From JACCTH01 sp963761985 (GTDB lineage Bacteria > Actinomycetota > Acidimicrobiia > Spongiisociales > ZC4RG35), in the NCBI GenBank assembly GCA_963761985.1, contig CAVXIT010000006.1, forward strand, positions 1 through 64,000: a DNA stretch of 64,000 nt. Direction: 5' to 3'. The notes beneath the pieces were generated by a model. It made no database searches. It was not told the DNA's origin and saw only the letters and a program-made list of their open reading frames with translations. The position numbers were made by a program, and so were the translations under genes. This document shows, one piece after another, positions 34,456 through 43,502 of this stretch (position 1 is its first letter; the number at the start of each line of letters is the position of its first letter).

Positions 34456-35244
34456 CTAAGCGGACGCGCCGGTGTAATGGCGTAGGGACCAGATCCACAA
34501 CCGCGAAGTCACGAAAAGGAGAAGTGCTGCTATCGAACAACTGATTACCAGGATTCCAGTTGAGCCTCGCCCAAGAATCGCTTCGGCTGGGACTGTGGTG
34601 AGTAAAGCGACCGGAATAAGGAAGGTGAGAACAGTTCGAACTACTCCGCGATACATCTGCACCGGAAAACGGCCCGCTTCGACTATGCCCTGAACTAGAT
34701 CATCGAGTCCCTCGCCACCAATGGTCCAGACTGCCAAGCATTGAATCGCCAGGGCCAGTGAATAGGTCACCAAGCCTGCGGCGACGGTCAGCAACCCAAA
34801 CGTGAGCACGGACATCAACGAAACCGGATCGCCCCGGCGAATCAAGCCAAAGATGACGAGGCCAAACCCGAGCAAAGGGTCGAGCCAGTTGTAAACGCCG
34901 ACGTGTCGCAGGCTCACCATGAACTGGCTCGACACCGGTTTGGTGAGGAGAAAGTCAAGCGTGCCCATCCGGACATATTCGGTCATCATCGCCAGGTTGG
35001 GGCTGATCACGGCCTGGCGGAATCCGTTGATCGCAAAGAAAATACCCATGACTACAAGCAGCTCGTCATAAGTCCAGCCTCGAACAGATGGGGCGAAACG
35101 AAAGAATGCCCCAATCCCGACAGCCGCCCAGGCAAGCCAGAACAAGCTCAGCGCGGCGTTGGCCCAGAACGCCGTTCGATATTCCATTTCAGCGGCGAGG
35201 GTGTTCCCCCAGAAGATGCGGAGTAGTCGGAGATAGCGCTTCAT
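34456..35244 (-). CDS. ABC-2 type exporter permease (DUF990-type), second subunit
   Basis: The 262-residue six-helix membrane protein starts MKRYLRLLRIFWGNTLAAEM, followed by EYRTAFWANAALSLFWLAWA, ELLVVMGIFFAINGFRQAVI, MGTLDFLLTKPVSSQFMVSL and a last helix before SLRHYTGASA. The G-LDF-LLTKP-SSQF block is characteristic of DUF990 ABC-2 permeases. ATG 35244 overlaps the first permease's stop in ATGA. With the neighbouring permease and ATPase it forms a heterodimeric exporter; the cargo is unknown. Confidence 0.83.
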   Translation of the reverse strand: MKRYLRLLRIFWGNTLAAEMEYRTAFWANAALSLFWLAWAAVGIGAFFRFAPSVRGWTYDELLVVMGIFFAINGFRQAVISPNLAMMTEYVRMGTLDFLLTKPVSSQFMVSLRHVGVYNWLDPLLGFGLVIFGLIRRGDPVSLMSVLTFGLLTVAAGLVTYSLALAIQCLAVWTIGGEGLDDLVQGIVEAGRFPVQMYRGVVRTVLTFLIPVALLTTVPAEAILGRGSTGILVISCSIAALLLFVTSRLWIWSLRHYTGASA

Positions 35245-36032
35245 CCGCCGACCGCCTGATAGCGGCGAATCCCTTTGCGCCAGGACAGCCGGTAGAGCAG
35301 TCCGAAGATACCGATCCACCCTGCGGTGACGGCGAAGCTGCGGAGTATCTCAGAGCCGGTCAGTCGCCCCAACAACAACTCGAGCGGAAAACCCATCGAG
35401 GAACGAAAAGGGAGCCACCGCCCCGATGCTTCCACGATCTCGGGCATCAACGGCAAGGGAGCGATCCACCCCGAAAGGAACGACCCCAATCCCCACCAAA
35501 GCGAATAGATGTTGCCGGTCTGAGTGGTCCAGAAGGCGATCGTGGCAAAAGCCATGGCCATGACCACATTGAGCAGGAAGCCGCTCCCACCGGCGACGAA
35601 GGTGAGCACCCATCCCCAGAAGTCAAGGTCGTAGCTCAGCGCGGGAACCAACAACGTGACCACTACGAGAGTTGGGACCAGGATCACGATGACGATCGCC
35701 CGAAACCCGAACTCCTGGGTCAAATACTGGTGGAAGGGATCGAGGGGCTTCAGCAACTTGAATGAGAAGTCGCCATTGCGAAAGTCGTCATCCCAAACCC
35801 AGGTCAAGTAGCTAGTGGTGGTATGCCACAGCAGGGCGGCGGCTGAGTAATAAGCGATGAAGTCACCTCGATTCCACCCGTTTGCGGGTCCGACCTCGTC
35901 GACGACAGCCAGCCACACCGCCATCAGCAGCAGCGGAAACAACGCTGTCAGAACCCACACCGTAAGCCGCGTTCGGTATGCCAGTCCGACACCGATGTGA
36001 GCTCGCAGCAAAGCCTTGTACGCCGCGATCAT
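35241..36032 (-). CDS. ABC-2 type exporter permease, first subunit
   Basis: The 263-residue six-helix protein starts MIAAYKALLRAHIGVGLAYR and contains NWGRGDF-like GWNRGDFIAYYSAAALLWHT, DDFRNGDFSFKLLKPLDPFH and PFRSSMGFPLELLLGRLTGS. The GDFSFKLLKP block is the counterpart of GTLDFLLTKP in the second permease, so both are homologous halves. It overlaps the ATPase gene by 4 bases upstream and the second permease downstream. Confidence 0.83.
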   Translation of the reverse strand: MIAAYKALLRAHIGVGLAYRTRLTVWVLTALFPLLLMAVWLAVVDEVGPANGWNRGDFIAYYSAAALLWHTTTSYLTWVWDDDFRNGDFSFKLLKPLDPFHQYLTQEFGFRAIVIVILVPTLVVVTLLVPALSYDLDFWGWVLTFVAGGSGFLLNVVMAMAFATIAFWTTQTGNIYSLWWGLGSFLSGWIAPLPLMPEIVEASGRWLPFRSSMGFPLELLLGRLTGSEILRSFAVTAGWIGIFGLLYRLSWRKGIRRYQAVGG

Positions 36033-37009
36033 GTCTCGGCGAAGACTCGGCGAATCACTTCTTCGATCTCGGGTTCCTCGATAGCAATATCCTCGATCGG
36101 TAGGTCCGCCAGCATCTGCGCGGCAATCTCCTTGGTGGCTTCGCGCTGAACATGGAAGACCGCAATTACGCCGTCGTTCTCAATCAGTTCCCCGAACTCG
36201 GCCAGGGTGGCGCGATCGACGGGGGTTGACATCGTGATGCGGATAATCCTGTGAGGCGAGGTGGTATCGATCAGATTGCTCAAGTTGCCGTCAAAGCGGA
36301 TCCGTCCATGATCTATCACAATCACTCGTCGGGTCAGTTCGGCGACATCCATCATGTAGTGGCTGGTCAGCAGGACCGTGGCCTGGTGACGCTGGTTGTA
36401 TGCCGTCAGAAACCCACGCACGGCCGCCGCGGCCGTGACGTCGAGTCCGAGTGTCGGCTCGTCGAGGAAGAGCACCTGGGGACGATGGAGGAGGGCTGCA
36501 GCGAGCTCCGCCCGCATTCGTTCTCCCAGACTCAGGTTGCGAACCGGCTTGTCGAGATAGGGCGACAGCTCGAGCAGCGAAACCAGTTCGTCCAGGGATT
36601 CTCGAAAGGCGCCCTCGGGGATCCGATAGATGGCCTGGTTGACGAGAAACGTCTCCATGGCCGGCAGATCCCAGAACAGCTGATTGCGTTGGCCCATGAC
36701 GAGGGTGAATGAGCGGAGGAATTCCTGTCGGCGGACGTGCGGCGTGAAACCGAGCACCAAAGCTTCGCCCGAGGTTGGGTGGAGGAGCCCTGCCAGGCAC
36801 TTGAGGGTGGTCGTCTTTCCGGCTCCGTTGGGGCCGAGGAATCCGACCATCTCGCCAGGTTCGATCGAGAAGCTGACGCCGTCGACCGCCTTGACGTCGG
36901 TATAAGTGCGCCGAAAGAAGCTCCGCACGCCAGAGGCCAATCCTGCTTCCCGCTGGTGCACCCGAAAGTGTTTGGTGAGCTCGTCAACTTTGATGGCGGG
37001 CTCGTCCAT
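36029..37009 (-). CDS. ABC-2 exporter ATP-binding protein
   Basis: The 326-residue ATPase has Walker A GPNGAGKTTTLKCLAGLL, Q-loop VMGQRNQLFWDLP, ABC signature LSLGERMRAELAAALLHRP, Walker B VLFLDEPTLGLD and switch LLTSHYMMDVAEL. The VMGQ-NQL-WDLP and LSLGERM(R/K) forms are distinctive of the DUF990 exporter group. A C-terminal regulatory region (residues 230-326) follows. It starts the three-gene exporter operon; the HAD gene upstream on the same strand is only 9 bases away, so all four may be co-transcribed. Confidence 0.87.
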   Translation of the reverse strand: MDEPAIKVDELTKHFRVHQREAGLASGVRSFFRRTYTDVKAVDGVSFSIEPGEMVGFLGPNGAGKTTTLKCLAGLLHPTSGEALVLGFTPHVRRQEFLRSFTLVMGQRNQLFWDLPAMETFLVNQAIYRIPEGAFRESLDELVSLLELSPYLDKPVRNLSLGERMRAELAAALLHRPQVLFLDEPTLGLDVTAAAAVRGFLTAYNQRHQATVLLTSHYMMDVAELTRRVIVIDHGRIRFDGNLSNLIDTTSPHRIIRITMSTPVDRATLAEFGELIENDGVIAVFHVQREATKEIAAQMLADLPIEDIAIEEPEIEEVIRRVFAET

Positions 37010-37018
37010 GGGACGTTT

Positions 37019-37732
37019 CTACACCAGATCGCCGATGAGCTCGGCCAAATTACCCACGACCCGGTCGGCGCCGGCTGCGAAAAAATCGGAATCGCCGTGG
37101 CGAGCGACGCCGATCACAGCTCCAAATCCTCCTGCTTTGCCTGCTTCGACGCCGGAGATCGCATCCTCCACCACCGCACATTGCGCCGGCTCGAGGCTGA
37201 GCAGACGAGCGGCATGGAGGAAGGTGTCGGGACTCGGCTTGCCGGCCAGCCCTTCGGCCGTCGCAACAAACGCGTCAACGACGAACGCCGGGCGATCTTC
37301 CAGGCCCGCCGCGGCCAGAACATCTTCGGCATTGGCGCTCGAAGACACGACCGCCCAGCGAATATGGCGCGAGTCGAGCTCGTCGAGCAACGCAAGAGCA
37401 TCTGGATAAGGCGCAATGCCATCTCGCTGCAAAACCTTGCGGAACGCGTCGTTCTTGAGATTGCCTAGAGCCTGGATGGTTTCGAATCCGGGCGGGTCGG
37501 ACTTAGCTCCCTCGGGAAGCCGGATGTTCCGCGATTGCAAAAAGCTGCGGACCCCGTCGTAGCGCGGCTTTCCATCGACGTATGCGAGGTAGTCGGAGTC
37601 GTCAAACGGGCGGCCGGAGTCATGGATATGGGCGAGAAACTGATTAAACGAGTCGGCCCATGCCGCCTGGTGGACCGCTGCGGTCGGGGTCAACACCCCG
37701 TCGAGATCGAAGAGATAGCCGGTCACACCCAC
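37019..37732 (-). CDS. pgmB: beta-phosphoglucomutase-like HAD phosphatase
   Basis: The HAD-superfamily protein of about 237 residues starts near GTG 37732 (VGVTGYLFDLDGVLTPTAAV); a TTG at 37753 is an alternative. Motif I is FDLDGVLTPTA, with the two Asp separated by one residue as in mutases; a helical cap holds NAFRKVLQRDGIAPYPDALA-like residues, motif II is AVVSSSANAEDVL and motif III with the Asp pair is CAVVEDAISGVEAGKAGGFG. Beta-phosphoglucomutases convert beta-glucose-1-phosphate to glucose-6-phosphate. The GH65 phosphorylase gene just across the divergent promoter makes beta-glucose-1-phosphate, which supports the call. Confidence 0.8.
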   Translation of the reverse strand: MGVTGYLFDLDGVLTPTAAVHQAAWADSFNQFLAHIHDSGRPFDDSDYLAYVDGKPRYDGVRSFLQSRNIRLPEGAKSDPPGFETIQALGNLKNDAFRKVLQRDGIAPYPDALALLDELDSRHIRWAVVSSSANAEDVLAAAGLEDRPAFVVDAFVATAEGLAGKPSPDTFLHAARLLSLEPAQCAVVEDAISGVEAGKAGGFGAVIGVARHGDSDFFAAGADRVVGNLAELIGDLV

Positions 37733-37818
37733 GGGCAAAAGATAGGTGAGCAAGATCGCGAAAAAACCTTTTTGTTTGGGCGACGGACAGGCGACTCGTT
37801 GTGTAAACAGGGTGACAG

Positions 37819-37830
37819 AAAACGTTTTCC
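37819..37830. promoter_or_regulatory. LacI-type operator in the pgmB/lacI divergent promoter
   Basis: GAAAACGTTTTC is a perfect 12-base palindrome with a central CG, the classic form of LacI/GalR-family operators. It stands 39 bases before the regulator start and about 87 bases from pgmB, so one site could control both directions. Autoregulation by the adjacent LacI protein is inference. Confidence 0.65.
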
Positions 37831-37868
37831 CCAGATCCTCATTAAGTCAGTTCCTGAATCGAGTGACG

Positions 37869-38876
37869 ATGAAGGGCCAGAGAACCACCATCAGAGATGT
37901 CGGGCGTCGAGCCGGCGTTTCGGTGGCCACAGTGTCCAAAGCCCTGAACGGAACTGGCGTCGTTTCCGACGAGACCCAGCGGAAGGTAGTCGAAGCCGCC
38001 GAAACGCTGGGCTACAGCCCCAACAAGGCTGCGCAGGGCTTGGTCGGAGGCCGGTCCTTCCAGGTTGGCTACGGACTTCCGGAGCCGGGCGAACGAGGCA
38101 ATCCGACCCTCAATGCATTTCTTCATTCGCTGGTCGATTCGGCCAGCGGTCACGGGCTGGAAATCGTCTTGTTCCGCGACACCGGACACGACACAACCCC
38201 CTACGAGGACTTGGTTCGGCGCGGGGTGGTCGACGGCTTCGTGCTGTCGGAGACTGACTACGACGACGGCCGGGTAGATCATCTCCTCGAGCGGGGTATT
38301 CCCTTTGTCACATTTGGGCGCACTGCGGGCAGCCGCCGGCATTTCTGGGTGGATGTCGATGGTGAGGCCGGGATGATGGAGGTATCCCGGCACTTGATCG
38401 ATCGAGGCCACTCAAGGTTTGGCGTCATCGCCTGGCCCGACGGTTCGGAGACGGGTGACCTCCGACTGGACGGAATCCGCAAGGTACTTGCGGACTACGG
38501 GCTCGCCGAGCCGGACACCGTCAGGACCACGAACGGGTTCGAACCCGGTCGGATTGCCTTGGCCGAGCTGCTCGGGAGCGATCCTTCAATTACGGCGGTG
38601 ATCGCAGTGGCCGACGAGCTGGCGCTGGGGGCCATGACTGAGGCAGCAGTCCGCGGCATCGAGGTCGGAAAGGAACTCGCCGTCGCCGGCTTCGATGACA
38701 TTCCCACCGCTTCGATCGTCCAGCCCGGACTGACGAGTGTTCGCCAACCCATCAAGGAGATCGGCGCAGTCTTGGTCGAGCTCCTCGCTGAAGCTCTTTC
38801 TTTGCGCAATGAGCCTCGGGGCGTGCTCCTCCAGCCGGAGTTGGTGATTCGCCTCAGCACCGGGGGGTCGATGTGA
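37869..38876 (+). CDS. LacI-family sugar-responsive repressor
   Basis: The protein of 335 residues starts MKGQRTTIRDVGRRAGVSVA, with the DNA-binding helices and hinge in VATVSKALNGTGVVSDETQR and KVVEAAETLGYSPNKAAQGL. The effector domain has GYGLPEPGERGNPTLNAFLH, LVRRGVVDGFVLSETDYDDG, VTFGRTAGSRRHFWVDVDGE and AVAGFDDIPTASIVQPGLTS, typical of the family. It overlaps the GH65 gene in GTGA and is preceded by a palindromic operator. It probably senses the disaccharide or its phosphate. The upstream in-frame codons to 37746 lack pattern; GTG 37863 is an alternative start. Confidence 0.9.
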   Translation: MKGQRTTIRDVGRRAGVSVATVSKALNGTGVVSDETQRKVVEAAETLGYSPNKAAQGLVGGRSFQVGYGLPEPGERGNPTLNAFLHSLVDSASGHGLEIVLFRDTGHDTTPYEDLVRRGVVDGFVLSETDYDDGRVDHLLERGIPFVTFGRTAGSRRHFWVDVDGEAGMMEVSRHLIDRGHSRFGVIAWPDGSETGDLRLDGIRKVLADYGLAEPDTVRTTNGFEPGRIALAELLGSDPSITAVIAVADELALGAMTEAAVRGIEVGKELAVAGFDDIPTASIVQPGLTSVRQPIKEIGAVLVELLAEALSLRNEPRGVLLQPELVIRLSTGGSM

Positions 38877-40996
38877 TTTCCCGGTCCACGATTGTCGAGG
38901 AACGTTACGTTCCGAGCGAGGCACCCTGGCGAGAGTCACTGTTCACGATCGGCAACGGATACTTGATGACGCGGGGAACCACCGAAGAACCACGGGAGGG
39001 AGAGGTTCGAGCCACATTCATTAATGGCGCCTTTGTGACTCCTCCGGGTGAGCCGCAGCTGCTGGGTGCCGTGCCAGATTGGACCAGCTTTCGTTTTGCT
39101 GTCGACGGAGAGCCCTTCGACATCGATCGCCGCCGGCCGGCAGGATATCGGAGAGTCCTCGACATGGCCGATGGCTCCCTCACGCGCACCGTCCTTTGGC
39201 GTGGTGCCGAGCCTGGGACCATCCGCGTGGCGTTTAGACGCCTGCTACCGCTAGATCTCCGCTATCTCGCCGTACTCGAGGTGGCCATCGAGTCGCTCAC
39301 CGACGAAATCGAAGTCGAGTTCCACACCGGAGTGGAGGCCAATATCGCCAGCCCCACCGTGCCGGCGTGGATTCCGAGCGAAGTGAGCTACGACGCTTCA
39401 ACCGGAGGCAGTTGCCGCTATCACAGCATCGACGACGCCCATCAGCTGGACCTCGTTTGGCGCGTCGACACCTCCGCCGCGCTCACCTATATCGATGATC
39501 GGGTGCAGCCGAGCGTACGGGGGGTGGTGCATCTGGCGCCAGGAGCCGTCCTGAACGTGACCAAGTTTGTCGGCTACAAGGTCGCCCGCAATGAAAACAT
39601 CGAGTTGGCGCTGCCACCGATCGGGACCGCATTTGACGATATCGCTGCTGCTTCCCGACTTGCCTGGGGCAAACGATGGGCGACCGGGGCGATTGAAATC
39701 GACGATGACGCGGAGGCCGAGCTAGCCCTGCGGTTTGCTGCTTTCCAATTGATCGCCGCCGCTCCCCCAACCGACTCCGGTGCCGGGATCGGCGCCCGGC
39801 TCGGCGGCTTTGGTTACAGCAACCACGTCTTTTGGGATACCGACATCTTTGTGGCTCCTTTCTTGACGTTGAGTCAGCCAGACCTTGCACGCACGCACTA
39901 CGCCTATCGCTATCGCGGATTGGCCGGGGCTCGGCGCAAGGCAGCTCGTTATGGCCGCAACGGAGCCTTCTATGCCTGGGAATCGGCGGCGACCGGGGAC
40001 GAAATGACTCCGGACTGGTCGAAGCCTCTCTATGGCGATCCGATGCGAATCTGGACCGGGGAGCTCGAAGAGCACATCACTGCCGACGTGGCCTGGTCCG
40101 CTGACCACTATTGGCAATGGACGGGCGATGATCGTTTCCTCATCGATGAGGGGGCCGAGATGATCGTTGATGGTGCGCACTACTGGATGAGCCGGCTCGA
40201 AGTGGAGGACGACGGTCTCCATCTCCGCAAGGTGATCGGTCCCGATGAGTATCACATCGGAGTCGACGACAACCTTTACACCAATTTGTTGGCGGCCTGG
40301 CAACTTCGCAAGGCAGGCGAAGTGGTACGACGGATAGAAGGCATGGCCTCCGGGTCCTCGTCGCGCCTCCTGACCAGGCTCGGGTTGGCCGCTGAGGATT
40401 TAACCGCCTTCGCTGATGCAGCCGACAAAGTCGTGTTACGGCGGGGCAGCGACGGGGTATGGGAACAGCACGCAGGCTTCTTCAATCTCTCGCCAATCGA
40501 CCTGGCCGCATTCGAGCCGAGGGTGCATGGGATGTATGACCTGCTCGGGGAGGAGCGAATTCAGAGCGCAGCCGTGATCAAGCAAGCGGACGTCCTGATG
40601 GCGATGACTCTGGTCCCCGAGGAAGGCGACCTTATCGGATCGGGCGACGCCAACTGGAAGTACTACGAGCCGAAAGCTGATCATGGCTCGTCTCTCTCAC
40701 TGGGCTTTCACGCAATGCTGGCAGCCCAGATGGGCGACCCCGATCTCGGCTATCGGCTCTTTCGTCGGGCCGCGGCAATCGATCTCGCCGACTCCATGGG
40801 TAATGGCGCTCACGGGATTCACACCGCCTGTCAGGGCGGTTTGCTTCTCACCACTCTCTTTGGATTCGCCGGTCTTCACCTGCAGGACGGCCGTCCAGCC
40901 ACGACGCCCCGGCTCCCGGAACATTGGCGATCGATCGGGCTTAACTTTTATCACCGCGGGGAAATTCGTTCTTTGGAGGTTTCCCGTGACAAGTAA
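38873..40996 (+). CDS. glycoside hydrolase family 65 disaccharide phosphorylase
   Basis: This inverting phosphorylase of 707 residues has an N-terminal beta sandwich (IVEERYVPSEAPWRESLFTI, GNGYLMTRGTTEE) and an (alpha/alpha)6 barrel. YSNHVFWDTDIFVAPFLTLS, the catalytic Glu459 in VIGPDEYHIGVDDNLYTN, QADVLMAMTLVPEEG and YEPKADHGSSLSLGFHAMLA match GH65, including the phosphate-binding KADHGSSLS region. It would split an alpha-linked glucoside (maltose, kojibiose, nigerose or trehalose type) with phosphate to beta-glucose-1-phosphate, the substrate of the adjacent pgmB product. The linkage specificity cannot be read. The protein is slightly shorter than typical (750-790). GTG start overlaps the regulator stop. 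Confidence 0.9.
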   Translation: MISRSTIVEERYVPSEAPWRESLFTIGNGYLMTRGTTEEPREGEVRATFINGAFVTPPGEPQLLGAVPDWTSFRFAVDGEPFDIDRRRPAGYRRVLDMADGSLTRTVLWRGAEPGTIRVAFRRLLPLDLRYLAVLEVAIESLTDEIEVEFHTGVEANIASPTVPAWIPSEVSYDASTGGSCRYHSIDDAHQLDLVWRVDTSAALTYIDDRVQPSVRGVVHLAPGAVLNVTKFVGYKVARNENIELALPPIGTAFDDIAAASRLAWGKRWATGAIEIDDDAEAELALRFAAFQLIAAAPPTDSGAGIGARLGGFGYSNHVFWDTDIFVAPFLTLSQPDLARTHYAYRYRGLAGARRKAARYGRNGAFYAWESAATGDEMTPDWSKPLYGDPMRIWTGELEEHITADVAWSADHYWQWTGDDRFLIDEGAEMIVDGAHYWMSRLEVEDDGLHLRKVIGPDEYHIGVDDNLYTNLLAAWQLRKAGEVVRRIEGMASGSSSRLLTRLGLAAEDLTAFADAADKVVLRRGSDGVWEQHAGFFNLSPIDLAAFEPRVHGMYDLLGEERIQSAAVIKQADVLMAMTLVPEEGDLIGSGDANWKYYEPKADHGSSLSLGFHAMLAAQMGDPDLGYRLFRRAAAIDLADSMGNGAHGIHTACQGGLLLTTLFGFAGLHLQDGRPATTPRLPEHWRSIGLNFYHRGEIRSLEVSRDK

Positions 40997-41034
40997 GCAA
41001 AAGGACGCTTGCGTCCCAAGAGAAAGGTAAGGCA

Positions 41035-42399
41035 ATGAAAACCAGACATTGGCCCATCGTCGTCGCGATCCTCGCGATGGTGCTGGGCGCTTGTGGTGGC
41101 GGCGACGGCGCAGCCACGACGAGTGATGGAGTAACCGACACCACCGGCGGAGCAACCGCAACGACCGGTGGAGGAGTCGCCACGACGGCCGCCGGTGGAG
41201 GTGGTGGCGCGGCAGGCGAATGCATGGGCATTGCCGTCGAGGAAGGCGCAACCATCGTCTTCTCGGGCTGGGGTGACGAGACCGAACAGCAGGTCTACCG
41301 GGACTCGATTACCCGCTTCAACGAAGCGTGCCCCGATGTCACCGTCGACTATCAGCCCGTCCCGGCTGACTTCCAGACCCAGATGAAGGCCGCCTTTGCC
41401 GGTGGCGAGGGACCGGATGTCCTCTACGTGGATGACCAGCTGATGACGGCGCTGGGCCGCGCCGGCCAGCTCCTGCCTCTGGATGACTACATGGCACAGG
41501 CAGGCGTGACGCGGGAGGAATTCATCCCCTCGCTCTTGACCATCTTCACGCTGGAGGACCAGACCTATGCGCTCCCCAAAGACTGGGGCACGTTGGGCTT
41601 GATCTACCTGCCCGAAGTGATCGAGGCCGCAGGAATTGAGGCACCGACCGCCGACTGGACGTGGGATGACCTACGCACTGCGGCTCAGGCAATCTCGGAA
41701 AACACCGATGTGGCCGGCTTCTGCCAGGGCGCCGACTGGGCCCGCCTCGCACCTTGGGCATTCAGCCACGGCGCGACCTTTGCCAGTGAGGACGCCACAA
41801 CGGCAATGCTCACTGACGCAGGAGTCATCCAGGCGGCGACGCTTGTCGCGGACATGAAGACCGAAGGCTCGCTCGTTACTGCTTCCGATGTGGGCGCAGG
41901 TTGGTGTGGTGAGGCCATCGGACGGAAGTTGGTCGGAATGACGCTTGAAGGCGGCTGGATGGTCAACTTCATGAACAACGACTACCCCGACGTCGAATGG
42001 GCGGCAGTTTCGATTCCGGCGGGACCTGAAGGCAAGGCAGATGTCATCTTCACCAATGGCATCGGCGTCAATGCGGGGACCGAGTTCCCCAATGCTGCCG
42101 CGGCCTTCGCGCTCTTCGTGACGGGAACCGAAAACCAGGCCGCGATCACCGAAACGGGCTTCGCCTATCCAACCCGTGAAGATCAGCTCGGTCTGATCAC
42201 CAACGAGAACGACCAGGCGATTTCCGAAGGCGGAACCTACGACCTGACCCGCGTGGCCTTCTGGGGATCCAACACGGGTCGCGTCAATGACTCCGTGAGC
42301 AAGGCATTGGAGAGAGTCTTCCTTGGCGAACAAGATGTCGAGGCGGCTTTCCAACAGGCACAGGAGGAAGCGCAACTAGCGCTTGACGAGGCGGCCTAG
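41035..42399 (+). CDS. sugar ABC transporter substrate-binding lipoprotein
   Basis: The 454-residue protein has a signal peptide and lipobox (ILAMVLGACGGGDGA) and a Thr/Gly/Ala linker before the mature domain. IVFSGWGDETEQQVYRDSIT, QMKAAFAGGEGPDVLYVDDQ, LPLDDYMAQAGVTREEF and YALPKDWGTLGLIYLPEVIE follow the pattern of carbohydrate-binding family 1 proteins (MalE-like). It delivers the oligosaccharide to the two permeases downstream. AAGGTAAGGC precedes ATG 41035. A stem-loop separates it from the permease genes. No sugar ABC ATPase is encoded in the locus, so a shared MsiK-type ATPase elsewhere is likely. Confidence 0.9.
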   Translation: MKTRHWPIVVAILAMVLGACGGGDGAATTSDGVTDTTGGATATTGGGVATTAAGGGGGAAGECMGIAVEEGATIVFSGWGDETEQQVYRDSITRFNEACPDVTVDYQPVPADFQTQMKAAFAGGEGPDVLYVDDQLMTALGRAGQLLPLDDYMAQAGVTREEFIPSLLTIFTLEDQTYALPKDWGTLGLIYLPEVIEAAGIEAPTADWTWDDLRTAAQAISENTDVAGFCQGADWARLAPWAFSHGATFASEDATTAMLTDAGVIQAATLVADMKTEGSLVTASDVGAGWCGEAIGRKLVGMTLEGGWMVNFMNNDYPDVEWAAVSIPAGPEGKADVIFTNGIGVNAGTEFPNAAAAFALFVTGTENQAAITETGFAYPTREDQLGLITNENDQAISEGGTYDLTRVAFWGSNTGRVNDSVSKALERVFLGEQDVEAAFQQAQEEAQLALDEAA

Positions 42400-42410
42400 C
42401 AGTAGTGGTT

Positions 42411-42445
42411 CGGAGTCCGTAGCCGCGTTTCGGCTACGGGCTCCG
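42411..42445 (+). terminator. intercistronic stem-loop between the binding protein and permease genes
   Basis: CGGAGTCCGTAGCCG and CGGCTACGGGCTCCG form a 15-bp stem (one G-T pair) with a CGTTT loop, 11 bases after the binding-protein stop. No T-run follows. Such hairpins commonly protect the 5' part of the transcript so that binding protein is made in excess over permeases. Confidence 0.65.
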
Positions 42446-42479
42446 ACCCCAACTGGTATAACAACGTAAGGAAGAGATC

Positions 42480-43502
42480 ATGGTTTCAGCGACCCAACCC
42501 GGTAGCCGAAGACGCAGGGTCGGGGCGCGCAACGAGACGTTGATCGGCTATCTATTTCTGTCGCCCTACCTGCTGATTACATCGGTTTTTACCGTCGGCG
42601 TCATTGGCTTCGCGCTCTACATCAGCTTCACTTCTTACAACCTTTTCGAGGCCCCTACCTGGGTGGGACTCGACAACTATCGAAGGGCCCTCGGGGATAC
42701 CGGTGGTTTCCTGCGTTCGCTTCTGAACGTATTTATGTACGTGATCATCGTGGTGCCGTTTCAGACCGCGATTGCCCTGATGCTCGCAAGCGTGCTCAAC
42801 AAGCCGATTCGCGCGCAGCAATTCTTCCGCACCGTCTTCTATGGCCCGAGTGTGACTTCATCGGTCGTGATTTCATCGATATTTCTCTGGCTCTACCTGA
42901 AGACCGGCATCGTCAACTACGTATTCGATCAGTCGTTCAGTCTCTTTGGTGCGCAGTGGACACCGATCGAATGGCTGAACGATCCACGCGGACTCTTTCA
43001 AGTCATTGCCAATGCTTTCGGAGGGGACATTCCGTCAGACCAGTGGTGGTTCCGGGGGCCGAGTATCACCTGGCTAGCGATCATGGCCTTGAATATCTTC
43101 ACCACCGCGCCCACCTTCATGATCATGTATCTGGCCGCGCTCCAAGACCTTCCACCTCCCCTTTACGAAGCCGCCGCGATTGATGGGGCGAGCCGGCGGC
43201 AGCAATTCTGGAGCATCACGTTGCCGCTTCTTCGACCCGTGACACTCCTCATCGTCGTACTCGGCACCATCGGCGCCTTCCAGGTATTCGACCAGGTGCA
43301 ATTTCTCACCGCGGGAGGGCCGCTGAATACCACGCTGACTCCCGTCTATCTCGTCTACGGCGAGGCTCTCGGCGTGCTCGGCGGAGGCAGCCAGATTCGG
43401 ATGGGATTGGCTTCGGCTATGGCCTTTCTCCTCGGGGCGATCATCTTCATTTTCACCCTCATCCAACGGCGCTACATCGAGAGCGGGACGGAGCAATATT
43501 GA
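42480..43502 (+). CDS. sugar ABC permease, MalF/UgpA type
   Basis: The 340-residue membrane protein has six or so helices, with IGYLFLSPYLLITSVFTVGV, VIIVVPFQTAIALMLASVLN, FFRTVFYGPSVTSSVVISSI and the EAA loop PLYEAAAIDGASRRQQFWSI followed by TLPLLRPVTLLIVVLGTIGA and FQVFDQVQFLTAGGP. A longer loop between helices carries LFGAQWTPIEWLNDPRGLFQ. AAGGAAG precedes ATG 42480. It pairs with the following permease, whose TTG start overlaps its stop. Confidence 0.9.
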   Translation: MVSATQPGSRRRRVGARNETLIGYLFLSPYLLITSVFTVGVIGFALYISFTSYNLFEAPTWVGLDNYRRALGDTGGFLRSLLNVFMYVIIVVPFQTAIALMLASVLNKPIRAQQFFRTVFYGPSVTSSVVISSIFLWLYLKTGIVNYVFDQSFSLFGAQWTPIEWLNDPRGLFQVIANAFGGDIPSDQWWFRGPSITWLAIMALNIFTTAPTFMIMYLAALQDLPPPLYEAAAIDGASRRQQFWSITLPLLRPVTLLIVVLGTIGAFQVFDQVQFLTAGGPLNTTLTPVYLVYGEALGVLGGGSQIRMGLASAMAFLLGAIIFIFTLIQRRYIESGTEQY

